Position numbers and translations under genes: made by a program. A DNA stretch of 64,000 nt, taken from the NCBI RefSeq assembly GCF_963576545.1, contig NW_026870395.1, positions 372,001 through 436,000 of the forward strand. The letters run 5' to 3'. The notes beneath the pieces were generated by a model, which did not search any database, had not been told where the DNA came from, and saw nothing but the letters and a program-made list of their open reading frames with translations. Below, one piece after another: positions 49,328 to 61,300 of the stretch (position 1 is its first letter; every line of letters starts with the position of its first letter). This DNA is from Limanda limanda (taxonomy: Eukaryota > Chordata > Actinopteri > Pleuronectiformes > Pleuronectidae).

Positions 49328-52300
49328 ACCTTCACAAAAAAAGTTATTCAAGAATATCTCCTCAGATTTGGGGGAATTTCGTCGGTCGACCTCTTCCGAA
49401 GGTCGTACAAGCTCGGGGATGGTACCAATCAATCCGCAGGACCCAAATTAGTCCAGATGCAACCACTTTCCAAGTCTCTCCGACCTTCACAAAAAAAGTT
49501 ATTCAAGAATATCTCTGTCTCCTATGTGCTTTCATCCCTAACCCTAACCCTAACCCTTCCGAAAGTCGGAGAAGCTCAAGGATGGTACCGATCGATGCGC
49601 GCAACCCCATTTAGTGGGGGTAGAGCCTACTTGCAAGTCTCTCCGACCTTCACAAAAAAAGTTATTCAAGAATATCTCTTTCTCCTATGTGCTTTCATCC
49701 CTAACCCTAACCCTAACCCTTCCGAAAGTCGGAGAAGCTCAAGGATGGTACCGATCGATGCGCGCTACCCCATTTAGTGGGGGTAGAGCCTACTTGCAAG
49801 TCTCTCCGACCTTCACAAAAAAAGTTATTCAAGAATATCTCTTTCTCCTATGTGCTTTCATCCCTAACCCTAACCCTAACCCTTCCGAAAGTCGGAGAAG
49901 CTCAAGGATGGTACCGATCGATGCGCGCTACCCCATTTAGTGGGGGTAGAGCCTACTTGCAAGTCTCTCCGACCTTCACAAAAAAAGTTATTCAAGAATA
50001 TCTCTTTCTCCTATGTGCTTTCATCCCTAACCCTAACCCTAACCCTTCCGAAAGTCGGAGAAGCTCAAGGATGGTAACGATCGATGCGCGCTACCCCATT
50101 TAGTGGGGGTAGAGCCTACTTGCAAGTCTCTCCGACCTTCACAAAAAAAGTTATTCAAGAATATCTCTTTCTCCTATGTGCTTTCATCCCTAACCCTAAC
50201 CCTAACCCTTCCGAAAGTCGGAGAAGCTCAAGGATGGTACCGATCGATGCGCGCTACCCCATTTAGTGGGGGTAGAGCCTACTTGCAAGTCTCTCCGACC
50301 TTCACAAAAAAAGTTATTCAAGAATATCTCCTCAGATTTGGGGGAATTTCGTCGGTCGACCTCTTCCGAAGGTCGTACAAGCTCGGGGATGGTACCAATC
50401 GATCTGCAGGACCCAAATTAGTCCAGATGCAACCACTTTCCAAGTCTCTCCGACCTTCACAAAAAAAGTTATTCAAGAATATCTCTTTCTCCTATGTGCT
50501 TTCATCCCTAACCCTAACCCTAACCCTTCCGAAAGTCGGAGAAGCTCAAGGATGGTACCGATCGATGCGCGCTACCCCATTTAGTGGGGGTAGAGCCTAC
50601 TTGCAAGTCTCTCCGACCTTCACAAAAAACGTTATTCAAGAATATCTCTTTCTCCTATGTGCTTTCATCCCTAACCCTAACCCTAACCCTTCCGAAAGTC
50701 GGAGAAGCTCAAGGATGGTACCGATCGATGCGTGCTACCCCATTTAGTGGGGGTAGAGCCTACTTGCAAGTCTCTCCGACCTTCACAAAAAAAGTTATTC
50801 AAGAATATCTCCTCAGATTTGGGGGAATTTCGTCGGTCGACCTCTTCCGAAGGTCGTACAAGCTCGGGGATGGTACCAATCGATCTGCAGGACCCAAATT
50901 AGTCCAGATGCAACCACTTTCCAAGTCTCTCCGACCTTCACAAAAAAAGTTATTCAAGAATATCTCTTTCTCCTATGTGCTTTCATCCCTAACCCTAACC
51001 CTAACCCTTCCGAAAGTCGGAGAAGCTCAAGGATGGTACCGATCGATGTGCGCTACCCCATTTAGTGGGGGTAGAGCCTACTTGCAAGTCTCTCCGACCT
51101 TCACAAAAAAAGTTATTCAAGAATATCTCTTTCTCCTATGTGCTTTCATCCCTAACCCTAACCCTAACCCTTCCGAAAGTCGGAGAAGCTCAAGGATGGT
51201 ACCGATCGATGCGCGCTACCCCATTTAGTGGGGGTAGAGCCTACTTGCAAGTCTCTCCGACCTTCACAAAAAAAGTTATTCAAGAATATCTCTTTCTCCT
51301 ATGTGCTTTCATCCCTAACCCTAACCCTAACCCTTCCGAAAGTCGGAGAAGCTCAAGGATGGTACCGATCGATGCGCGCTACCCCATTTAGTGGGGGTAG
51401 AGCCTACTTGCAAGTCTCTCCGACCTTCACAAAAAAAGTTATTCAAGAATATCTCTTTCTCCTATGTGCTTTCATCCCTAACCCTAACCCTAACCCTTCC
51501 GAAAGTCGGAGAAGCTCAAGGATGGTACCGATCGATGCGCGCTACCCCATTTAGTGGGGGTAGAGCCTACTTGCAAGTCTCTCCGACCTTCACAAAAAAA
51601 GTTATTCAAGAATATCTCTTTCTCCTATGTGCTTTCATCCCTAACCCTAACCCTAACCCTTCCGAAAGTCGGAGAAGCTCAAGGATGGTACCGATCGATG
51701 CGCGCTACCCCATTTAGTGGGGGTAGAGCCTACTTGCAAGTCTCTCCGACCTTCACAAAAAACGTTATTCAAGAATATCTCTTTCTCCTATGTGCTTTCA
51801 TCCCTAACCCTAACCCTAACCCTTCCGAAAGTCGGAGAAGCTCAAGGATGGTACCGATCGATGCGCGCTACCCCATTTAGTGGGGGTAGAGCCTACTTGC
51901 AAGTCTCTCCGACCTTCACAAAAAAAGTTATTCAAGAATATCTCTTTCTCCTATGTGCTTTCATCCTCAACCCTAACCCTAACCCTTCCGAAAGTCGGAG
52001 AAGCTCAAGGATGGTACCGATCGATGCGCGCTACCCCATTTAGTGGGGGTAGAGCCTACTTGCAAGTCTCTCCGACCTTCACAAAAAAAGTTATTCAAGA
52101 ATATCTCCTCAGATTTGGGGGAATTTCGTCGGTCGACCTCTTCCGAAGGTCGTACAAGCTCGGGGATGGTACCAATCAATCCGCAGGACCCAAATTAGTC
52201 CAGATGCAACCACTTTCCAAGTCTCTCCGACCTTCACAAAAAAAGTTATTCAAGAATATCTCTTTCTCCTATGTGCTTTCATCCCTAACCCTAACCCTAA

Positions 52301-55300
52301 CCCTTCCGAAAGTCGGAGAAGCTCAAGGATGGTACCGATCGATGCGCGCAACCCCATTTAGTGGGGGTAGAGCCTACTTGCAAGTCTCTCCGACCTTCAC
52401 AAAAAAAGTTATTCAAGAATATCTCTTTCTCCTATGTGCTTTCATCCCTAACCCTAACCCTAACCCTTCCGAAAGTCGGAGAAGCTCAAGGATGGTACCG
52501 ATCGATGCGCGCTACCCCATTTAGTGGGGGTAGAGCCTACTTGCAAGTCTCTCCGACCTTCACAAAAAAAGTTATTCAAGAATATCTCTTTCTCCTATGT
52601 GCTTTCATCCCTAACCCTAACCCTAACCCTTCCGAAAGTCGGAGAAGCTCAAGGATGGTACCGATCGATGCGCGCTACCCCATTTAGTGGGGGTAGAGCC
52701 TACTTGCAAGTCTCTCCGACCTTCACAAAAAAAGTTATTCAAGAATATCTCTTTCTCCTATGTGCTTTCATCCCTAACCCTAACCCTAACCCTTCCGAAA
52801 GTCGGAGAAGCTCAAGGATGGTACCGATCGATGCGCGCTACCCCATTTAGTGGGGGTAGAGCCTACTTGCAAGTCTCTCCGACCTTCACAAAAAAAGTTA
52901 TTCAAGAATATCTCTTTCTCCTATGTGCTTTCATCCCTAACCCTAACCCTAACCCTTCCGAAAGTCGGAGAAGCTCAAGGATGGTACCGATCGATGCGCG
53001 CTACCCCATTTAGTGGGGGTAGAGCCTACTTGCAAGTCTCTCCGACCTTCACAAAAAAAGTTATTCAAGAATATCTCTTTCTCCTATGTGCTTTCATCCC
53101 TAACCCTAACCCTAACCCTTCCGAAAGTCGGAGAAGCTCAAGGATGGTACCGATCGATGCGCGCTACCCCATTTAGTGGGGGTAGAGCCTACTTGCAAGT
53201 CTCTCCGACCTTCACAAAAAAAGTTATTCAAGAATATCTCTTTCTCCTATGTGCTTTCATCCCTAACCCTAACCCTAACCCTTCCGAAAGTCGGAGAAGC
53301 TCAAAGATGGTACCGATCGATGCGCGCTACCCCATTTAGTGGGGGTAGAGCCTACTTGCAAGTCTCTCCGACCTTCACAAAAAAAGTTATTCAAGAATAT
53401 CTCCTCAGATTTGGGGGAATTTCGTCGGTCGACCTCTTCCGAAGGTCGTACAAGCTCGGGGATGGTACCAATCGATCTGCAGGACCCAAATTAGTCCAGA
53501 TGCAACCACTTTCCAAGTCTCTCCGACCTTCACAAAAAAAGTTATTCAAGAATATCTCTTTCTCCTATGTGCTTTCATCCCTAACCCTAACCCTAACCCT
53601 TCCGAAAGTCGGAGAGGCTCAAGGATGGTACCGATCGATGCGCGCTACCCCATTTAGTGGGGGTAGAGCCTACTTGCAAGTCTCTCCGACCTTCACAAAA
53701 AAAGTTATTCAAGAATATCTCTTTCTCCTATGTGCTTTCATCCCTAACCCTAACCCTAACCCTTCCGAAAGTCGGAGAAGCTCAAGGATGGTACCGATCG
53801 ATGCGCGCTACCCCATTTAGTGGGGGTAGAGCCTACTTGCAAGTCTCTCCGACCTTCACAAAAAAAGTTATTCAAGAATATCTCTTTCTCCTATGTGCTT
53901 TCATCCCTAACCCTAACCCTAACCCTTCCGAAAGTCGGAGAAGCTCAAGGATGGTACCGATCGATGCGCGCTACCCCATTTAGTGGGGGTAGAGCCTACT
54001 TGCAAGTCTCTCCGACCTTCACAAAAAAAGTTATTCAAGAATATCTCCTCAGATTTGGGGGAATTTCGTCGGTCGACCTCTTCCGAAGGTCGTACAAGCT
54101 CGGGGATGGTACCAATCGATCCGCAGGACCCAAATTAGTCCAGATGCAACTACTTTCCAAGTCTCTCCGACCTTCACAAAAAAAGTTATTCAAGAATATC
54201 TCTTTCTCCTATGTGCTTTCATCCCTAACCCTAACCCTAACCCTTCCGAAAGTCGGAGAAGCTCAAGGATGGTACCGATCGATGCGCGCTACCCCATTTA
54301 GTGGGGGTAGAGCCTACTTGCAAGTCTCTCCGACCTTCACAAAAAAAGTTATTCAAGAATATCTCTTTCTCCTATGTGCTTTCATCCCTAACCCTAACCC
54401 TAACCCTTCCGAAAGTCGGAGAAGCTCAAAGATGGTACCGATCGATGCGCGCTACCCCATTTAGTGGGGGTAGAGCCTACTTGCAAGTCTCTCCGACCTT
54501 CACAAAAAAAGTTATTCAAGAATATCTCTTTCTCCTATGTGCTTTCATCCCTAACCCTAACCCTAACCCTTCCGAAAGTCGGAGAAGCTCAAGGATGGTA
54601 CCGATCGATGCGCGCTACCCCATTTAGTGGGGGTAGAGCCTACTTGCAAGTCTCTCCGACCTTCACAAAAAAAGTTATTCAAGAATATCTCCTCAGATTT
54701 GGGGGAATTTCGTCGGTCGACCTCTTCCGAAGGTCGTACAAGCTCGGGGATGGTACCAATCAATCCGCAGGACCCAAATTAGTCCAGATGCAACCACTTT
54801 CCAAGTCTCTCCGACCTTCACAAAAAAAGTTATTCAAGAATATCTCTTTCTCCTATGTGCTTTCATCCCTAACCCTAACCCTAACCCTTCCGAAAGTCGG
54901 AGAAGCTCAAGGATGGTACCGATCGATGCGCGCAACCCCATTTAGTGGGGGTAGAGCCTACTTGCAAGTCTCTCCGACCTTCACAAAAAAAGTTATTCAA
55001 GAATATCTCTTTCTCCTATGTGCTTTCATCCCTAACCCTAACCCTAACCCTTCCGAAAGTCGGAGAAGCTCAAGGATGGTACCGATCGATGCGCGCTACC
55101 CCATTTAGTGGGGGTAGAGCCTACTTGCAAGTCTCTCCGACCTTCACAAAAAAAGTTATTCAAGAATATCTCTTTCTCCTATGTGCTTTCATCCCTAACC
55201 CTAACCCTAACCCTTCCGAAAGTCGGAGAAGCTCAAGGATGGTACCGATCGATGCGCGCTACCCCATTTAGTGGGGGTAGAGCCTACTTGCAAGTCTCTC

Positions 55301-56265
55301 CGACCTTCACAAAAAAAGTTATTCAAGAATATCTCTTTCTCCTATGTGCTTTCATCCCTAACCCTAACCCTAACCCTTCCGAAAGTCGGAGAAGCTCAAG
55401 GATGGTAACGATCGATGCGCGCTACCCCATTTAGTGGGGGTAGAGCCTACTTGCAAGTCTCTCCGACCTTCACAAAAAAAGTTATTCAAGAATATCTCTT
55501 TCTCCTATGTGCTTTCATCCCTAACCCTAACCCTAACCCTTCCGAAAGTCGGAGAAGCTCAAGGATGGTACCGATCGATGCGCGCTACCCCATTTAGTGG
55601 GGGTAGAGCCTACTTGCAAGTCTCTCCGACCTTCACAAAAAAAGTTATTCAAGAATATCTCCTCAGATTTGGGGGAATTTCGTCGGTCGACCTCTTCCGA
55701 AGGTCGTACAAGCTCGGGGATGGTACCAATCGATCCGCAGGACCCAAATTAGTCCAGATGCAACCACTTTCCAAGTCTCTCCGACCTTCACAAAAAAAGT
55801 TATTCAAGAATATCTCTTTCTCCTATGTGCTTTCATCCCTAACCCTAACCCTAACCCTTCCGAAAGTCGGAGAAGCTCAAGGATGGTACCGATCGATGCG
55901 CGCTACCCCATTTAGTGGGGGTAGAGCCTACTTGCAAGTCTCTCCGACCTTCACAAAAAACGTTATTCAAGAATATCTCTTTCTCCTATGTGCTTTCATC
56001 CCTAACCCTAACCCTAACCCTTCCGAAAGTCGGAGAAGCTCAAGGATGGTACCGATCGATGCGCGCTACCCCATTTAGTGGGGGTAGAGCCTACTTGCAA
56101 GTCTCTCCGACCTTCACAAAAAAAGTTATTCAAGAATATCTCCTCAGATTTGGGGGAATTTCGTCGGTCGACCTCTTCCGAAGGTCGTACAAGCTCGGGG
56201 ATGGTACCAATCGATCTGCAGGACCCAAATTAGTCCAGATGCAACCACTTTCCAAGTCTCTCCGA
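49328..56265 (+). repeat. Duplicated module at 49.3-50.9 kb and 54.7-56.3 kb
   Basis: B(CAATCC), 5A, B, 2A, B at 49,328 recurs at 54,659 (+5,331). Both contain GGTAACGATC (about 50,077 and 55,408) and AAAAAACG in the later A pair. Related CAATCC-B, 5A modules begin at 38,376 and 41,429. Between the two copies lie runs of seven A units (50,934-52,074 and 52,230-53,370). Confidence 0.75.
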
Positions 56266-58037
56266 CCTTCACAAAAAAAGATATTCAAGAATATCTCTTT
56301 CTCCTATGTGCTTTCATCCCTAACCCTAACCCTAACCCTTCCGAAAGTCGGAGAAGCTCAAGGATGGTACCGATCGATGCGCGCTACCCCATTTAGTGGG
56401 GGTAGAGCCTACTTGCAAGTCTCTCCGACCTTCACAAAAAAAGTTATTCAAGAATATCTCTTTCTCCTATGTGCTTTCATCCCTAACCCTAACCCTTCCG
56501 AAAGTCGGAGAAGCTCAAGGATGGTACCGATCGATGCGTGCTACCCCATTTAGTGGGGGTAGAGCCTACTTGCAAGTCTCTCCGACCTTCACAAAAAAAG
56601 TTATTCAAGAATATCTCTTTCTCCTATGTGCTTTCATCCCTAACCCTAACCCTAACCCTTCCGAAAGTCGGAGAAGCTCAAGGATGGTACCAATCGATGC
56701 GCGCTACCCCATTTAGTGGGGGTAGAGCCTACTTGCAAGTCTCTCCGACCTTCACAAAAAAAGTTATTCAAGAATATCTCTTTCTCCTATGTGCTTTCAT
56801 CCCTAACCCTAACCCTTCCGAAAGTCGGAGAAGCTCAAGGATGGTACCGATCGATGCGCGCTACCCCATTTAGTGGGGGTAGAGCCTACTTGCAAGTCTC
56901 TCCGACCTTCACAAAAAAAGTTATTCAAGAATATCTCTTTCTCCTATGTGCTTTCATCCCTAACCCTAACCCTAACCCTTCCGAAAGTCGGAGAAGCTCA
57001 AGGATGGTACCGATCGATGCGCGCTACCCCATTTAGTGGGGGTAGAGCCTACTTGCAAGTCTCTCCGACCTTCACAAAAAACGTTATTCAAGAATATCTC
57101 TTTCTCCTATGTGCTTTCATCCCTAACCCTAACCCTAACCCTTCCGAAAGTCGGAGAAGCTCAAGGATGGTACCGATCGATGCGCGCTACCCCATTTAGT
57201 GGGGGTAGAGCCTACTTGCAAGTCTCTCCGACCTTCACAAAAAAAGTTATTCAAGAATATCTCCTCAGATTTGGGGGAATTTCGTCGGTCGACCTCTTCC
57301 GAAGGTCGTACAAGCTCGGGGATGGTACCAATCGATCCGCAGGACCCAAATTAGTCCAGATGCAACCACTTTCCAAGTCTCTCCGACCTTCACAAAAAAA
57401 GTTATTCAAGAATATCTCTTTCTCCTATGTGCTTTCATCCCTAACCCTAACCCTAACCCTTCCGAAAGTCGGAGAAGCTCAAGGATGGTACCGATCGATG
57501 CGCGCTACCCCATTTAGTGGGGGTAGAGCCTACTTGCAAGTCTCTCCGACCTTCACAAAAAACGTTATTCAAGAATATCTCTTTCTCCTATGTGCTTTCA
57601 TCCCTAACCCTAACCCTAACCCTTCCGAAAGTCGGAGAAGCTCAAGGATGGTACCGATCGATGCGCGCTACCCCATTTAGTGGGGGTAGAGCCTACTTGC
57701 AAGTCTCTCCGACCTTCACAAAAAAAGTTATTCAAGAATATCTCTTTCTCCTATGTGCTTTCATCCCTAACCCTAACCCTAACCCTTCCGAAAGTCGGAG
57801 AAGCTCAAGGATGGTACCGATCGATGCGCGCAACCCCATTTAGTGGGGGTAGAGCCTACTTGCAAGTCTCTCCGACCTTCACAAAAAAAGTTATTCAAGA
57901 ATATCTCTTTCTCCTATGTGCTTTCATCCCTAACCCTAACCCTAACCCTTCCGAAAGTCGGAGAAGCTCAAGGATGGTACCGATCGATGCGCGCTACCCC
58001 ATTTAGTGGGGGTAGAGCCTACTTGCAAGTCTCTCCG

Positions 58038-58188
58038 ACCTTCACAAAAAAAGTTATTCAAGAATATCTCTTTCTCCTATGTGCTTTCATCCCTAACCCT
58101 TCCGAAAGTCGGAGAGGCTCAAGGATGGTACCGATCGATGCGCGCTACCCCATTTAGTGGGGGTAGAGCCTACTTGCAAGTCTCTCCG
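58038..58188 (+). repeat. Shortest A unit (151 bp), one telomeric hexamer
   Basis: The tract is reduced to CCCTAACCC at 58,091-58,099, so the unit is 12 bp short. It also has GGAGAGGCTC for GGAGAAGCTC. It lies just left of the point where the right-end duplication of 13.7-19.3 kb begins. It is the only one-hexamer unit in the window. Confidence 0.93.
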
Positions 58189-58306
58189 ACCTTCACAAAA
58201 AAAGTTATTCAAGAATATCTCTTTCTCCTATGTGCTTTCATCCCTAACCCTAACCCTAACCCTTCCGAAAGTCGGAGAAGCTCAAGGATGGTACCGATCG
58301 ATGCGC

Positions 58307-61300
58307 GCTACCCCATTTAGTGGGGGTAGAGCCTACTTGCAAGTCTCTCCGACCTTCACAAAAAACGTTATTCAAGAATATCTCTTTCTCCTATGTGCTT
58401 TCATCCCTAACCCTAACCCTAACCCTTCCGAAAGTCGGAGAAGCTCAAGGATGGTACCGATCGATGCGCGCTACCCCATTTAGTGGGGGTAGAGCCTACT
58501 TGCAAGTCTCTCCGACCTTCACAAAAAAAGTTATTCAAGAATATCTCCTCAGATTTGGGGGAATTTCGTCGGTCGACCTCTTCCGAAGGTCGTACAAGCT
58601 CGGGGATGGTACCAATCGATCCGCAGGACCCAAATTAGTCCAGATGCAACCACTTTCCAAGTCTCTCCGACCTTCACAAAAAAAGTTATTCAAGAATATC
58701 TCTTTCTCCTATGTGCTTTCATCCCTAACCCTAACCCTAACCCTTCCGAAAGTCGGAGAAGCTCAAGGATGGTACCGATCGATGCGCGCTACCCCATTTA
58801 GTGGGGGTAGAGCCTACTTGCAAGTCTCTCCGACCTTCACAAAAAAAGTTATTCAAGAATATCTCTTTCTCCTATGTGCTTTCATCCCTAACCCTAACCC
58901 TAACCCTTCCGAAAGTCGGAGAAGCTCAAGGATGGTACTGATCGATGCGCGCTACCCCATTTAGTGGGGGTAGAGCCTACTTGCAAGTCTCTCCGACCTT
59001 CACAAAAAAAGTTATTCAAGAATATCTCTTTCTCCTATGTGCTTTCATCCCTAACCCTAACCCTAACCCTTCCGAAAGTCGGAGAAGCTCAAGGATGGTA
59101 CCGATCGATGCGCGTTACCCCATTTAGTGGGGGTAGAGCCTACTTGCAAGTCTCTCGGACCTTCACAAAAAAAGTTATTCAAGAATATCTCTTTCTCCTA
59201 TGTGCTTTCATCCCTAACCCTAACCCTTCCGAAAGTCGGAGAAGCTCAAGGATGGTACCGATCGATGCGCGCTACCCCATTTAGTGGGGGTAGAGCCTAC
59301 TTGCAAGTCTCTTCGACCTTCACAAAAAAAGTTATTCAAGAAAATCTCCTCAGATTTGGGGGAATTTCGTCGGTCGACCTCTTCCGAAGGTCGTACAAGC
59401 TCGGGGATGGTACCAATCGATCTGCAGGACCCAAATTAGTCCAGATGCAACCACTTTCCAAGTCTCTCCGACCTTCACAAAAAAAGTTATTCAAGAATAT
59501 CTCTTTCTCCTATGTGCTTTCATCCCTAACCCTAACCCTAACCCTTCCGAAAGTCGGAGAAGCTCAAGGATGGTACCGATCGATGCGCGCTACCCCATTT
59601 AGTGGGGGTAGAGCCTACTTGCAAGTCTCTCCGACCTTCACAAAAGAAGTTATTCAAGAATATCTCTTTCTCCTATGTGCTTTCATCCCTAACCCTAACC
59701 CTAACCCTTCCGAAAGTCGGAGAAGCTCAAGGATGGTACCGATCGATGCGCGCTACCCCATTTAGTGGGGGTAGAGCCTACTTGCAAGTCTCTCCGACCT
59801 TCACAAAAAACGTTATTCAAGAATATCTCTTTCTCCTATGTGCTTTCATCCCTAACCCTAACCCTTCCGAAAGTCGGAGAAGCTCAAGGATGGTACCGAT
59901 CGATGCGCGCTACCCCATTTAGTGGGGGTAGAGCCTACTTGCAAGTCTCTTCGACCTTCACAAAAAAAGTTATTCAAGAATATCTCCTCAGATTTGGGGG
60001 AATTTCGTCGGTCGACCTCTTCCGAAGGTCGTACAAGCTCGGGGATGGTACCAATCGATCTGCAGGACCCAAATTAGTCCAGATGCAACCACTTTCCAAG
60101 TCTCTCCGACCTTCACAAAAAAAGTTATTCAAGAATATCTCTTTCTCCTATGTGCTTTCATCCCTAACCCTAACCCTAACCCTTCCGAAAGTCGGAGAAG
60201 CTCAAGGATGGTACCGATCGATGCGCGCTACCCCATTTAGTGGGGGTAGAGCCTACTTGCAAGTCTCTCCGACCTTCACAAAAAAAGTTATTCAAGAATA
60301 TCTCTTTCTCCTATGTGCTTTCATCCCTAACCCTAACCCTAACCCTTCCGAAAGTCGGAGAAGCTCAAGGATGGTACCGATCGATGCGCGCTACCCCATT
60401 TAGTGGGGGTAGAGCCTACTTGCAAGTCTCTCCGACCTTCACAAAAAAAGTTATTCAAGAATATCTCTTTCTCCTATGTGCTTTCATCCCTAACCCTAAC
60501 CCTAACCCTTCCGAAAGTCGGAGAAGCTCAAGGATGGTACTGATCGATGCGCGCAACCCCATTTAGTGGGGGTAGAGCCTACTTGCAAGTCTCTCCGACC
60601 TTCACAAAAAAAGTTATTCAAGAATATCTCCTCAGATTTGGGGGAATTTCGTCGGTCGACCTCTTTCGAAGGTCGTACAAGCTCGGGGATGGTACCAATC
60701 GATCCGCAGGACCCAAATTAGTCCAGATGCAACCACTTTCCAAGTCTCTCCGACCTTCACAAAAAAAGTTATTCAAGAATATCTCTTTCTCCTATGTGCT
60801 TTCATCCCTAACCCTAACCCTAACCCTTCCGAAAGTCGGAGAAGCTCAAGGATGGTACCGATCGATGCGCGCTACCCCATTTAGTGGGGGTAGAGCCTAC
60901 TTGCAAGTCTCTCCGACCTTCACAAAAAACGTTATTCAAGAATATCTCTTTCTCCTATGTGCTTTCATCCCTAACCCTAACCCTTCCGAAAGTCGGAGAA
61001 GCTCAAGGATGGTACCGATCGATGCGCGCTACCCCATTTAGTGGGGGTAGAGCCTACTTGCAAGTCTCTTCGACCTTCACAAAAAAAGTTATTCAAGAAT
61101 ATCTCCTCAGATTTGGGGGAATTTCGTCGGTCGACCTCTTCCGAAGGTCGTACAAGCTCGGGGATGGTACCAATCGATCTGCAGGACCCAAATTAGTCCA
61201 GATGCAACCACTTTCCAAGTCTCTCCGACCTTCAAAAAAAAAGTTATTCAAGAATATCTCTTTCTCCTATGTGCTTTCATCCCTAACCCTAACCCTAACC

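Larger units (their letters stand above)
28867..54813 (+). repeat. Zone holding the CAATCC B variant
   Basis: Nine B units read CCAATCAATCC for CCAATCGATCC: 28867, 37733, 38376, 41429, 44494, 46750, 49328, 52075, 54659. None occurs outside this zone. The change removes the ATCGAT palindrome and one CpG. Spacing in the right part is 2.2-3.1 kb, which suggests one founding B spread with its neighbours by block duplication. Confidence 0.85.
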
